A stretch of 57,725 bases of DNA. It comes from Pseudomonadota bacterium. Its GTDB lineage: Bacteria; Pseudomonadota; Gammaproteobacteria; Xanthomonadales; Xanthomonadaceae. This document shows, piece by piece, positions 44,456-53,399 of the stretch; position 1 is the first letter of the stretch; every line of letters begins with the position of its first letter. The position numbers and the translations under genes were made by a program. Below the pieces are notes generated by a model that was not told the origin of the DNA, ran no database searches, and saw only the letters and a program-made list of their open reading frames with translations. Location of the stretch: the NCBI GenBank assembly GCA_020161335.1, contig JAIUOJ010000006.1, positions 1-57,725 of the forward strand, written 5' to 3'.

Positions 44456-45318
44456 GCGCGGTCGCCGCCCCGGACCCGGCGCAGGTCGCCGCCGACGTGG
44501 CGCGCGCGCTGGCGGAAGACCTCGACTCGGGCGACGTCACCGCGGCGCTGCTGCCCGACCGCCCCGATCACGCCTACCTGCTGTGCAAGGAGGACGCCGT
44601 GGTCTGCGGCCGCCCCTGGTTCGACGCCTGCCATCGTGCGCTCGATCCGGCGGTGCGCATCGACTGGCGCGTGGCCGAGGGCGAGCGCGTGCACGGGCGG
44701 ACCGTGCTGGCCACGCTCGAAGGCCACGCACGGGCCCTGGTCAGCGCCGAGCGCGCCTCGCTCAACTTCCTGCAGACGCTCAGCGGCACCGCCACCGTCA
44801 CCGCCGCCTACGTCGACGCGGTGCGCGGCACGGCGACGAAGATCCTCGACACGCGCAAGACCCTGCCCGGCCTGCGCGCCGCACAGAAGTACGCGGTGCG
44901 CGTGGGCGGTGGCGTGAACCACCGCATCGGCCTGTTCGACGCGGTGATGCTGAAGGAAAACCACATCCGCGCATTCGGCTCGGTGGCGGCGGCGATCGAG
45001 GTCGCTCGCATCGCCCAGCCGATGCTGCCGCTGATCGTGGAAGTCGAAACCCTTGACCAGTTGCGCGAGGCCCTGGCCGCCGGCTGCGACCGCATCCTGA
45101 TCGATGATTTCGATGCCGCGACGCGACGCGAGGCCGTGCGCATCGCCCATGGCGCGCCGTTCGACGGCGCGATCCCGCTGGAGGTGTCCGGCGGCGTCGA
45201 CCTCGCCGGATTGCGCACGATCGCCGAGGACGGCGTGGACTGCATCTCGATCGGTGGCCTGACCAAGCACGTGCGCGCGATCGACCTGTCGCTGAAGCTG
45301 GGCCGCGCGGACCCCTGA
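44452..45318 (+). CDS. nadC: Nicotinate-nucleotide pyrophosphorylase (carboxylating)
   Basis: 288 residues from ATG at 44452. Quinolinate phosphoribosyltransferase motifs: EDLDSGDVTAALLP, ERASLNFLQTLSGTAT, TKILDTRKTLPGLR, KYAVRVGGGVNHRIGLFDAV, MLKENH and ISIGGLTK. It converts quinolinate and PRPP to nicotinate mononucleotide in de novo NAD synthesis. It is translationally coupled to the Trm112-like gene by ATGA. The 96-bp gap after it holds a GCGCCCCGCC-GTT-GCGGCGGGCGC hairpin. Confidence 0.97.
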   Translation: MSAVAAPDPAQVAADVARALAEDLDSGDVTAALLPDRPDHAYLLCKEDAVVCGRPWFDACHRALDPAVRIDWRVAEGERVHGRTVLATLEGHARALVSAERASLNFLQTLSGTATVTAAYVDAVRGTATKILDTRKTLPGLRAAQKYAVRVGGGVNHRIGLFDAVMLKENHIRAFGSVAAAIEVARIAQPMLPLIVEVETLDQLREALAAGCDRILIDDFDAATRREAVRIAHGAPFDGAIPLEVSGGVDLAGLRTIAEDGVDCISIGGLTKHVRAIDLSLKLGRADP

Positions 45319-45414
45319 GCTTCGACCTGGACCCGCGCGCCCCGCCGTTGCGGCGGGCGCCCGCCGGGCGTTGCCGCATTGCAATCCGCCGCCGGCATCG
45401 CCACATTGCCGACC

Positions 45415-45795
45415 ATGCCCGACTACCCCACCCTGATCCTGCTGATGATCGCCGGCGCCGCCGCCTATGGCTGGTGGACTTCCGCGCGCGACGCGGCCGA
45501 ACGCGCCGCGCTGCTGGGCCGCGACGCCTGCCAGTCCGCCGGCGTGATCTGGCTGGACCAGAGCGTGCATGCCAACGGACTGAAGCTGCGCCGCGGCGAT
45601 GACGGCCGCCTCGGCCTGGAGCGCAGCTTCCGCTTCGAATACTCCGAGGACGGCATCCAGCGCCACATCGGCAAGCTGGTGCTGTTCCGCGATGAACTGG
45701 TCTACTTCAGCGGCCCGCGCCGCCGCTCACCCGATGATCCGCTGCCGCTGGACGCGGCGCCACGCTTGACGCAGGTGAAGCACGATCGCTTCTGA
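45415..45795 (+). CDS. DUF3301-family membrane-anchored protein
   Basis: 126 residues from ATG at 45415 (MPDYPTLILLMIAGAAAYGWW). One N-terminal membrane segment is followed by a soluble domain with the DUF3301 pattern AERAALLGRDACQSAGVIWLDQSV and LERSFRFEYSEDGIQRHIGKLVLF. Its function is unknown. It is likely co-transcribed with nadC and converges on the Sel1-type gene, 27 bp away. Confidence 0.8.
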   Translation: MPDYPTLILLMIAGAAAYGWWTSARDAAERAALLGRDACQSAGVIWLDQSVHANGLKLRRGDDGRLGLERSFRFEYSEDGIQRHIGKLVLFRDELVYFSGPRRRSPDDPLPLDAAPRLTQVKHDRF

Positions 45796-45822
45796 AGGGC
45801 CGCCCGCGCCGTGGGGCGAGCT

Positions 45823-46650
45823 TCAGCGTGGAGGCTGTCTGCCAGGCGGGGTGCCCTCGCCTTCGGGGACAGACGGCTCCTCGGCATCGACATCGGGCGC
45901 GACCTTGGGCACGCGCGTCGACATGGCGCCCTGTTCCGGCACCTTCTCGACGCCGCCCACATCCACGCGCCCGATGCGTGGACGCATCCAGACCGAGTCG
46001 TGCCACGCCTGGTACTGCTTCGGATCCCAGTACTTCGGGTCATAGAATTTCGAGCCGTCGATCGCCTCGTACTCGCCATCGGGCCCCGCCACCAGCACCT
46101 GCAGGCTGCCGGAGCCGCTTCCGAGCCGACTGCCGGTCATCTTGCCGCGCTCGCGGCGGAGGACGGTCGCCAGGCGCGGCTGCGCGGCTGCATCACCAAA
46201 CCTCGCATAGAGGGCCTGGCCCTCTTCCAGCGCGCGATTGCGCTCCGCTTCGGTCATTTCGCTCCAGTACCGCTCACGCGCTGTCGCGAATGTCAGATAA
46301 CCGCGCTCTGCGGCCAGATCCATCCACGCGTAGGCCAGCGCGCGGTCCGCGGGAACGCCCTGCCCATTCCAGTACATCTCCGCGACCATGCCCTGCGAGG
46401 GCTTGTCCGCATAGTAGGCGGCACGCTGGAAGTATCGGAAGGCGTCTTCGCGATTGCCTGCCTTGAACTCGTCAAGCCCACGAATGCGGAATCTCAGGTC
46501 AGGGTGGCCGGACAGGAACCCGGCCTGCACCATCATCGGGTCCAGCGACCCGTCGGGCGAGGCGGCCTTGGCGGTTGCCTGCGCCAGCGCCATCCCGAAC
46601 GGGCATGCGAGCAGCAGCGGCAACAGCAGGGCATGGACGATCGGGCGCAT
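45823..46650 (-). CDS. Secreted protein with Sel1-like repeats
   Basis: 275 residues from ATG at 46650, chosen because it gives a signal peptide (MRPIVHALLLPLLLACPFGMALAQA); an ATG 63 bp upstream is possible. About residues 60-115 form Sel1/TPR-like helical repeats (AFRYFQRAAYYADKPSQGMVA, WNGQGVPADRALAYAWMDLAAERGY). The C-terminal half has no known domain and ends in an acidic, Pro-rich tail. Sel1 proteins bind partner proteins; no partner is suggested here. It lies downstream of the receptor gene, separated by a terminator. Confidence 0.7.
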   Translation of the reverse strand: MRPIVHALLLPLLLACPFGMALAQATAKAASPDGSLDPMMVQAGFLSGHPDLRFRIRGLDEFKAGNREDAFRYFQRAAYYADKPSQGMVAEMYWNGQGVPADRALAYAWMDLAAERGYLTFATARERYWSEMTEAERNRALEEGQALYARFGDAAAQPRLATVLRRERGKMTGSRLGSGSGSLQVLVAGPDGEYEAIDGSKFYDPKYWDPKQYQAWHDSVWMRPRIGRVDVGGVEKVPEQGAMSTRVPKVAPDVDAEEPSVPEGEGTPPGRQPPR

Positions 46651-46759
46651 GGCTTTGTGCCGCAGGTTGGCAAGGAGTGCTTCCAGTATCGCCCAGCATC
46701 CGGAAGCCGACATGCGCCGGAAGTCATCTCCTTGAAGGGTCCAGTTTGGCTCACACGGC

Positions 46760-46791
46760 AAAAAGAGCCCGGCTTTCGCCGGGCTCTTTTT
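46760..46791. terminator. Bidirectional terminator after the receptor gene
   Basis: AAAAAGAGCCCGGC and GCCGGGCTCTTTTT form a perfect stem around TTTC, with A and T runs on both sides. It ends the receptor transcript on the minus strand, 19 bases after its stop. Confidence 0.9.
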
Positions 46792-46809
46792 GGGAAGCAG
46801 GAAGTCGCC

Positions 46810-49740
46810 TCAGAACTTGTAGACGATGTCTGCGCCGATCTGACGGCCGATCGCACCCACCTGGTAGCTGCGCCAGAAGTAGGGATAAGCGTCGAACGTT
46901 TCGTCCTGCGGCGGACGCTCGTCGAGGATGTTAGTCACCTGGAAGCCAATGCGCATCTTCTCGGTAACCTGCTTGCTGACGCTGCCGTTCCAGATAACGA
47001 ACGGATCGATGCGCCCGTCTTCCGCCCAATTCGGGAGCGAGCCAAGCCGGTAGCCAGACAGGTAGGCGCTCCAACTATCCCTGTTCCAGTTGATGCCCCA
47101 GTTGGCGCGGCTGCGGAAGTCGAAGTACTGGCGGTTTACGCGACGGTCCAGCACGGCACCACCCGCGTACGGCTGGTCTTCCAACTCCAGCACGATGGTA
47201 TGACCCGCACTCAGGTTGAAGTTGCCCCAGCCCGTCGTGAACCGATAACGCCACGACGTGTCGATACCAGAGGTCTTGGTGAGCGCTTGGTTGTAGGGGT
47301 ACGTCCAGAACGTGGAGATGCGATTGTCCTGATCACCGGTACGCTCCACGAAGCGCATGAAGTCCTGGCATTGGGTGGAGTTGGAATCCACGGCCGCGCC
47401 GGCTTCGGTGCGACCAAGACGGCAGTCTGCTTCCGTCCGCAGCAGGTAGTCTGCATCGAGGAACTGCACCTTGCCTTCCAGTTCAATGCTGTAGTAGTCC
47501 ATCGACAGCGACATGCCATCGATGACGTCCCACACGAAGCCGGCCGTGAACGACTTGCCCTTCTCCGGACCGAGGTCAGGCGTTCCCTCTCGCAGGCTGA
47601 ATATCTGGTAACGGTAGTCTGCGAGATTGGGGTTGGCGCTGGTCGAGCAGGGATTGCCAGCGCCGGAGGTCGGGGTCAATCCATCGCGGCGGCAACGGTA
47701 GTAGTCGTTGTAAGTGCCGTAACCGCCGGACTCCTCGGCGAACACATAGGCCATGTCCGGTGCGCGGTAGCTGGTGGCGTAGTTCCCGCGCAGCATCAGG
47801 TTGCTGAAGGGACGGTACTCGAGGCCCGCCGACCAGGTCCTGGCGCTTTCCGCCATGCCATCTATGTTGTCGTAGCGACCGGCCAGGCTCGCCTTGAGCT
47901 GGCTGAAGATCGGAATGCTGAACTCGACGCCGAACGCATAGCGATCGCGCTCGCCGCTACCTCGCGTGCTTGTCAAGCCCATTGCCCGATCCGGACCGGT
48001 GTAGTCGGTCGTGGTCCGGATATCCGGCACCTGTTCGTACTCCTGGCTGCCCCACTCGATCACCGCCGCCATGCCCAGCGCACCCGCGGGCAAGTCGAAC
48101 AGATCGCCACCCACGGTAAAGTTGACCTGAGTGGACTTCGATTCGCCGGTCGTGACTAGGTCATCCGCAAAGGTCCGATAGAGCTCGGGCGTGATCGGCG
48201 ACAGCCAGCGCCGCAGGTGTTCCTCGGTCATGTTCGGATAGATCGGGATCGTCGTGCCTGGCACGTTCGCAGTGGAAACGCCACCGAAAAAGTAGCCGAG
48301 CGTGGGCCCGGTCAGCAGCCAGGGACGCTTGCCTTCATATTCGAATCGCGAGTGGGCGACGCCGAAGTCCCAGTCGAACTTGTCGCTAAAGAACGTGCCG
48401 CGTAAGCCTGCCGCGAGGTTGAACGATTTTTCCTCGTGCAGGATTTGTTGCGGCGACCCGATCTCGGCCAGCGTTAGGTGACGCAGGAAATACATGCGGC
48501 CCAGCGTCGGGCTGTAGATCGTGCCGCCCGGCGGCTGTATGAAGCGAGTGCCGTTGGCCGTCATGCTCTCGAGGCGCGTTCCCAGGAATTGGCCGTAAAG
48601 CTGCACGCCGCCCTCGAAGTCGTAGGTACCCGAAGCGAACACAGACTGGCGGTCGTACTTGCTCTGGATGGTCTGTGTCGCCGGCTGACCAAAGAAGCCG
48701 CAGCCGTTGGGCGTCCCGGTGACGTTGGAGATGGCGGCCGACGTGTTGTAGGGCTCAAACACGCCAAATTGGGCGCAGTTGTTGCGCAGTGCGGCGATGC
48801 CAGCACCGCCGGCAGCGTTCTCTGCGATCAGGCTGCCGTCGGCGCCGAGCCAGTAGTTGGACGTGGTGGGCACTCCCACCGGATACGTGGCATTCGGGGC
48901 GTAGCGGTAAAGGCGAATGCCGACGGCCGGATTGTTGACGAATTCCTCCCGGCCACGGAACGCCGGATTGTCGTAATAGGAATCCATGAAGTCGCGCTGC
49001 GACGCCAGTATGCCTTCGCGTGCATAGTACTCCGCGCCGTACGTTGCCGACCAGCGCTCGCCGCTGCGGCCGCCGGTCCACTGGAACGTGACGTTGTCGC
49101 CGCCGCCTTGGGTGGTCGTGGCACCTTTGAGGCGGACTTCGTCGCCCTCGTAGTTCTCCTTGGTGATGACGTTGACCACGCCAGCTACCGCGTCGGAGCC
49201 GTAGATTGCGGAGGCGCCGCCGGACAGCACTTCGATGCGCTCAACCGCACCCGCGGGGATGCTGCTGGTGCTGACCGCATTGGACTGGCCACGGTAGGAC
49301 AGCGGGTAGTCGGCCATGCGACGGCCGTTGACGAGGGTCAGGGTGTAGCCGGGGCCCATCGCGCGCAGATTGATGAATGCGCCGTTGGGCGTCCAACTGC
49401 CCGGGTTCATCTCGTTGTCGACGTCACCGGTTACCTGGGTGAGCGTGTTGAGCACCTCGTAGACGGTGTTCAAACCGCTTTTCTGTATCTCTTCGGCGGT
49501 GATCACGGTCACCGGTGCTGGCCCCTCGACATCAACGCGCTTGATGCGCGAACCCGTCACCGACACCTTGTCCAGCGTGGTCGCCTGCCCGGTTTGGCTA
49601 CGCGCGGCAGGCGTGGTGTCGGTGTCGTCGGTGGCCGGCGCGGTCTGGGCGAAACTGGCGCCGGTTGCGGAAATCGCAATGGCGGTGACCAGTGCCACAC
49701 TCAACTTGTCGGCCTTCGGCCGGAAACGGCGAGTCATCAT
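46810..49740 (-). CDS. TonB-dependent receptor
   Basis: 976 residues from ATG at 49740 with AGGGGATC upstream. A long signal peptide (LSVALVTAIAISATGASFAQ) is followed by a Thr/Asp-rich linker, TonB-box-like LDKVSVTGSRI, the plug (ITAEEIQKSGLNTVYEVLNTL, AVERIEVLSGGASAIYGSDAVAGVVNV quoted in part: SGGASAIYGSDAVAGVVN) and a barrel ending in VYKF. No ligand can be assigned. The GSRIKR and GASAIYGSDA blocks are the general Xanthomonas/sphingomonad receptor type. The codons are less GC-biased than those of its neighbours, and the gene is monocistronic. Confidence 0.93.
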   Translation of the reverse strand: MMTRRFRPKADKLSVALVTAIAISATGASFAQTAPATDDTDTTPAARSQTGQATTLDKVSVTGSRIKRVDVEGPAPVTVITAEEIQKSGLNTVYEVLNTLTQVTGDVDNEMNPGSWTPNGAFINLRAMGPGYTLTLVNGRRMADYPLSYRGQSNAVSTSSIPAGAVERIEVLSGGASAIYGSDAVAGVVNVITKENYEGDEVRLKGATTTQGGGDNVTFQWTGGRSGERWSATYGAEYYAREGILASQRDFMDSYYDNPAFRGREEFVNNPAVGIRLYRYAPNATYPVGVPTTSNYWLGADGSLIAENAAGGAGIAALRNNCAQFGVFEPYNTSAAISNVTGTPNGCGFFGQPATQTIQSKYDRQSVFASGTYDFEGGVQLYGQFLGTRLESMTANGTRFIQPPGGTIYSPTLGRMYFLRHLTLAEIGSPQQILHEEKSFNLAAGLRGTFFSDKFDWDFGVAHSRFEYEGKRPWLLTGPTLGYFFGGVSTANVPGTTIPIYPNMTEEHLRRWLSPITPELYRTFADDLVTTGESKSTQVNFTVGGDLFDLPAGALGMAAVIEWGSQEYEQVPDIRTTTDYTGPDRAMGLTSTRGSGERDRYAFGVEFSIPIFSQLKASLAGRYDNIDGMAESARTWSAGLEYRPFSNLMLRGNYATSYRAPDMAYVFAEESGGYGTYNDYYRCRRDGLTPTSGAGNPCSTSANPNLADYRYQIFSLREGTPDLGPEKGKSFTAGFVWDVIDGMSLSMDYYSIELEGKVQFLDADYLLRTEADCRLGRTEAGAAVDSNSTQCQDFMRFVERTGDQDNRISTFWTYPYNQALTKTSGIDTSWRYRFTTGWGNFNLSAGHTIVLELEDQPYAGGAVLDRRVNRQYFDFRSRANWGINWNRDSWSAYLSGYRLGSLPNWAEDGRIDPFVIWNGSVSKQVTEKMRIGFQVTNILDERPPQDETFDAYPYFWRSYQVGAIGRQIGADIVYKF

Positions 49741-50104
49741 TCAAGATCCCCTTGAACATCAATGAGTTACGTGCGCAACGCTTTCCCCCGCAGCGCCCGT
49801 CGAAGCCCTGATACACGCGGATCCTTCCGTTCAGGTCATCGAAACTTAACATACAGTTAACCGGAAAGACAAAGTCGCGCACAGTTTCGCGCCGGATTCA
49901 GCGATCCAAGCAGTGCTACGCCGCTCCGGTCGGGCCTCACTCCCCCGGCACCGGGAAAGAGGGCGGAGGGCTATGGCGAACACATTTCCGGCTGCCGCCC
50001 GCGCGCCTTTGACGGATGGACACCCACGGGACAAATGCGTCGAACACGCCGAACCCTTTTGCGACATCGCCCCCAGGAATCCACGGGGGTTGGTCGGGCT
50101 GCGC
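49741..50104. other. 364-bp gap between receptor gene and sspB
   Basis: It contains the receptor leader with the TTAAC-N6-TTAAC repeat (separate entry). Nearer sspB are CCCCCAGGAATCCACGGGGG, a weak inverted repeat without a U-run at about 50070-50090, and nothing else recognisable. No credible ORF was seen. Confidence 0.6.
49846..49861. promoter_or_regulatory. TTAAC-N6-TTAAC direct repeat upstream of receptor gene
   Basis: TTAAC at 49846-49850 and 49857-49861, six bases apart, 106 bp before the receptor ATG. It is the same spacing, orientation and distance as at 39790-39805. On the minus strand TTGTCT-N17-TTAAGT overlaps it and could be the promoter, which would put the repeat within the polymerase footprint. 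Confidence 0.45.
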
Positions 50105-50539
50105 CTACTTGACCACCCGCAGGTGGGCGCCGCGCTTCGGGCCACCGTCATCGGCCGGGGGCGTGTCGTCCGGTGGGTTCGGTTCGTCGTCGGGCGGCAG
50201 GGTTGCGCCGGTGTCGTCCGGCAGGGCCATGCCCTGCCCGGTCTCGCGGGCGTAGATCGCCAGCACCGCCGACACCGGTACCGAGACCGGATGGCTGACG
50301 CCGCCGAAGCGCGCGGTGAAGCGCACGGCCTCGTTGTCGAGTTCGAGCTTGGCCACCGCGCGCTCGGCGATGTTGAGCACCACCCGCCCTTCCTTCACCG
50401 TGTGCGGTGGCACGCGCACGCCGGGCAACGCGGCGTCGACCAGGATGTGCGGGGTCATCCCGTTGTCCGAGATCCATTCGTACAGCGCCCGCAGCAGGTA
50501 CGGGCGGTGGCTGGTCATGCTGGGCGGCGTATCGGGCAT
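50105..50539 (-). CDS. sspB: ClpXP specificity-enhancing factor SspB
   Basis: 144 residues from ATG at 50539; an ATG 21 bp downstream is equally possible, and neither has a good Shine-Dalgarno. The folded domain is RPYLLRALYEWISDNGMTPHILVD, PPHTVKEGRVVLNIAERAV and RFTARFGGVSHPVSVPVSAVLAIYARETGQG. An acidic, Pro-rich linker (PDDEPNPPDDTPPADD) leads to the ClpX-binding tail HLRVVK. SspB brings ssrA-tagged and other substrates to ClpXP. It follows sspA. Confidence 0.93.
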   Translation of the reverse strand: MPDTPPSMTSHRPYLLRALYEWISDNGMTPHILVDAALPGVRVPPHTVKEGRVVLNIAERAVAKLELDNEAVRFTARFGGVSHPVSVPVSAVLAIYARETGQGMALPDDTGATLPPDDEPNPPDDTPPADDGGPKRGAHLRVVK

Positions 50540-50611
50540 CGCGGGACTACAGTGCCGCAGCGCGGCCGCGGAAGGCAACTCCCGCACGGTGGCGGGCCGC
50601 CGTGCGGGCGA

Positions 50612-51247
50612 TCACTCGGGCAGGACGCGCAGGTGCTTTTCCTGCGGGGTCAGGCTGCGCACGAAGCCGGGGTTGCGGAAGATGCGGTTACCGTATTCCT
50701 CGATCACCTTGCCATCCTTGGGCAGGGCCACGTCCAGCGCCGGCAGGCGCCAGATGATCGGCGCCATCGCGCAGTCGGCCAGGCTCATTTCCGGGTTGAG
50801 GAAGAACTTGCTGGCCTTGAACAGCGGGATCGACGCGGTCAGCAGTTCCTTCAGGCGCTTGCGGCCGGCATCGGCCTGCTGCTTGCCGCCGAACTGGATC
50901 GCCTGCACCTGCGGCACCCAGTCGTGCTCGATGCGCAGCATCGCCAGGCGCAGGCGCGCGCGCGACAACGGGTCGACCGGCATCAGCGGCGGATGCGGGT
51001 AGCGCTCGTCGAGGTACTCGCTGACCACGCTGGCGGCATACAGCACCTGGTCGCGCTCGACCAGGGTCGGCACCGAATGGTAGGGATTGAGGTCGATCAG
51101 GTCGGGTGGCGGATTCTGCGGATCGACCGGGACCAGGTCGTAGGACACGCCCTTCGCGGCGAGGACCAGGCGCACGCGGTGGCAAAGCACGTCGTCAACG
51201 GAAGAAAACAGGGTCATTGCATTGCGCATACGTGGACTCGCAGCCAT
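50612..51247 (-). CDS. sspA: Stringent starvation protein A
   Basis: 211 residues from ATG at 51247 (MAASPRMRNAMTLFSSVDD), against 212 in E. coli. It has a glutathione-S-transferase fold: N-terminal thioredoxin-like part (FSSVDDVLCHRVRLVLAAKGV, DLNPYHSVPTLVERD) and the helical domain (PHPPLMP, LADCAMAPIIWRL). SspA binds RNA polymerase and helps acid resistance and late gene expression. It follows petC, and sspB comes after. Confidence 0.95.
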   Translation of the reverse strand: MAASPRMRNAMTLFSSVDDVLCHRVRLVLAAKGVSYDLVPVDPQNPPPDLIDLNPYHSVPTLVERDQVLYAASVVSEYLDERYPHPPLMPVDPLSRARLRLAMLRIEHDWVPQVQAIQFGGKQQADAGRKRLKELLTASIPLFKASKFFLNPEMSLADCAMAPIIWRLPALDVALPKDGKVIEEYGNRIFRNPGFVRSLTPQEKHLRVLPE

Positions 51248-51396
51248 GGACGGCCTCTCCCGCGACCGGAATCCGCCGATCGCACGGCGCCGACTGCCCA
51301 TCGCAGGCGGTCGCCACGGTCGTACCCCACCGCCGGGGAGCCGGACCGGCCGCAGCCCGCCCGTGCCGGACAGCCTGCCTTCGGCACCGCCTGCCG

Positions 51397-52146
51397 TTAG
51401 TGGACGTCCCTCCAGTACTCGCCCTTGAGCAGCCACGCGAGCAGCGTCAGGAACGACAGGAACACGATGACCCACACGCCGATGCCCTGGCGCTTGAGCG
51501 CCGCGGGCTCCGACGCGTACTCGAGGAACGCGGTGAGGTCACGGACGGTCTGGTCGAACTCGGCCGCGCTTTGCGTGCCCGGCGCCGCCACTTCCAGACG
51601 CTCGACCGGGGTGGTTCCTGTCTCGGCGTCGTGCTCGCCGAACACCGCGTGCTGGACGCCCTGCTGTTCCCACAGCGGGTTGGGCATCGAGGCGTTCGGG
51701 AACAGCGTGTTGTTCCAGCCCAGCGGCCGCGTCTCGTCGATGTAGAACGACTTGAGGTACGTGAAGATCCAGTCGCTGCCGCGCGAGCGCGCGGTCAGGC
51801 TGAGGTCGGGCGGCACCTGCCCGAACCACTTCACCGCCTGGTCGGCGGGCATCGCCGAGAGGATGTGATCGCCGTACTTCGCGTCGGTGAGGTTGAGGTT
51901 GGCCATCACCTCGTCCTGGGTCAGGCCGAGGTCGTCTGCCATGCGCGAGGTGCGCAGGAATCGCAGCGAGTGGCAGCCGGAGCAGTAGTTCATGAACACC
52001 TGCGCGCCGCGCTGCAGCGACGCCTTGTTCGACAGGTCCGTGCCCGAATGCAGCAGCGGCGCGCCGCCCTCGGCGGCGAGCGCGGAGCACGACAGCACCA
52101 GCCCGGCGGCGAACGTCGCGACGCGGGTCTTGAAGGTCTTATTCAT
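51397..52146 (-). CDS. petC: Cytochrome c1 of the bc1 complex
   Basis: 249 residues with a signal peptide (ATFAAGLVLSCSALAA). The heme c site CSGCH is at 55-59 in MNYCSGCHSLRF, and the axial Met is likely in the segment SAMPADQ or PNASMPNPLW. A C-terminal membrane anchor (VIVFLSFLTLLAWLL) ends at KGEYWRDVH. It carries electrons from the Rieske centre to cytochrome c. Its ATG overlaps the petB stop by 8 bp. Confidence 0.97.
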   Translation of the reverse strand: MNKTFKTRVATFAAGLVLSCSALAAEGGAPLLHSGTDLSNKASLQRGAQVFMNYCSGCHSLRFLRTSRMADDLGLTQDEVMANLNLTDAKYGDHILSAMPADQAVKWFGQVPPDLSLTARSRGSDWIFTYLKSFYIDETRPLGWNNTLFPNASMPNPLWEQQGVQHAVFGEHDAETGTTPVERLEVAAPGTQSAAEFDQTVRDLTAFLEYASEPAALKRQGIGVWVIVFLSFLTLLAWLLKGEYWRDVH

Positions 52147-53398
52147 GCATCGTCACCCGTTCCGGCACCGGCTTGGTCTTGTCGAATGCCGTCCACAGCG
52201 GCATGGTCAGGAAGAACAGGAAGTAGAACGCGGTCAGGAAGCGGCCGATGATGGTCTCGACCGGGTCCGTGCCCGGGCCGGCGCCGATCTTGCCCAGCCA
52301 GATGAAGCAGACCGCGAAGATGCCCAGCAGCACCTTCGACAGGAGGCCGCGGTAGCGGTACGACTTCACCTTGGCGCGGTCGAGCCATGGCACCAGGAAC
52401 AGGATCGCGATCGCCCCGAACATCACCATCACGCCGCCGAGCTTGTTCGGCACCACGCGCAACATCGCGTAGTACGGCGTGTAGTACCACACCGGCTTGA
52501 TGTGCGCGGGGGTGACCAGGCGGTTGGCCTCGACGAAGTTGTCGTGCTCGAGGAACCAGCCGCCGAACGCCGGCGCGAAGAACACGATGAAGGCGCCGAT
52601 GATGAGGAAGAAGCAGACGTAGAACCCGTCCTTGACCGTGTAGTACGGGTGGAACGGGATGCCGTCGGCCGGCGCGTTCTTGGACCAGCGGTTGCCCTTC
52701 GGGCCCTTCTTGATCTCGACGCCGTCCGGGTTGTTCGACCCCACCTCGTGCAGCGCGCCCAGGTGCAGCACCACCAGCAGCAGCAGCACCAGCGGCAGCG
52801 CGATCACGTGCAGCGCGAAGAAGCGGTTGAGGGTGGCGTCGCCGGGCAGGTAGTCGCCCATGATCCATTCGGTCAGGCCGTTGCCGATCACCGGGATCGC
52901 GCCGAACAGCGAGATGATCACCTTCGCGCCCCAGAACGACATCTGGCCCCACGGCAGCACGTAGCCCAGGAAGGCTTCGGCCATCAGCACCAGGTAGATC
53001 AGCATGCCGAGGATCCACACCAGTTCGCGCGGCTTCTGGTACGAGCCGTACATCAGGCCGCGGAACATGTGGATGTAGACGACGATGAAGAACAGCGAGG
53101 CGCCGGTGCTGTGCATGTAGCGGATCAGCCAGCCCCACTCCACGTCGCGCATGATGTATTCGACCGAGGCGAAGGCTTCCGCCGCGCTCGGCTTGTAGTG
53201 CATCGTCAGGAAGATGCCGGTGACGATCTGGTTGACCAGCACCACGATCGACAGGACGCCGAAGATGTACCAGATGTTGAAGTTCTTCGGAGCGTAGTAC
53301 TCCGTCATGTGCTTGCGGTAGAAGGGCATGAAGCCCGGCGCGCGCGCGGTGAACCAGTCCCAGACGTTGTTGGCGGTGCGTTCGATCACGTTGGCCAT
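52139..53398 (-). CDS. petB: Cytochrome b of the bc1 complex
   Basis: 419 residues with eight or nine hydrophobic segments. Heme-ligand His residues: His96 (RYMHSTGAS) and His110 (VYIHMFRG), then His197 (FFALHVIALP) and His212 (LHLGALHE). The quinol-site PEWY-type motif reads PVWYYTPYYAML. It is the quinol-oxidising core of complex III. It is one base after petA and overlaps petC. Confidence 0.97.
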   Translation of the reverse strand: MANVIERTANNVWDWFTARAPGFMPFYRKHMTEYYAPKNFNIWYIFGVLSIVVLVNQIVTGIFLTMHYKPSAAEAFASVEYIMRDVEWGWLIRYMHSTGASLFFIVVYIHMFRGLMYGSYQKPRELVWILGMLIYLVLMAEAFLGYVLPWGQMSFWGAKVIISLFGAIPVIGNGLTEWIMGDYLPGDATLNRFFALHVIALPLVLLLLVVLHLGALHEVGSNNPDGVEIKKGPKGNRWSKNAPADGIPFHPYYTVKDGFYVCFFLIIGAFIVFFAPAFGGWFLEHDNFVEANRLVTPAHIKPVWYYTPYYAMLRVVPNKLGGVMVMFGAIAILFLVPWLDRAKVKSYRYRGLLSKVLLGIFAVCFIWLGKIGAGPGTDPVETIIGRFLTAFYFLFFLTMPLWTAFDKTKPVPERVTMHE

Positions 53399-53399
53399 G

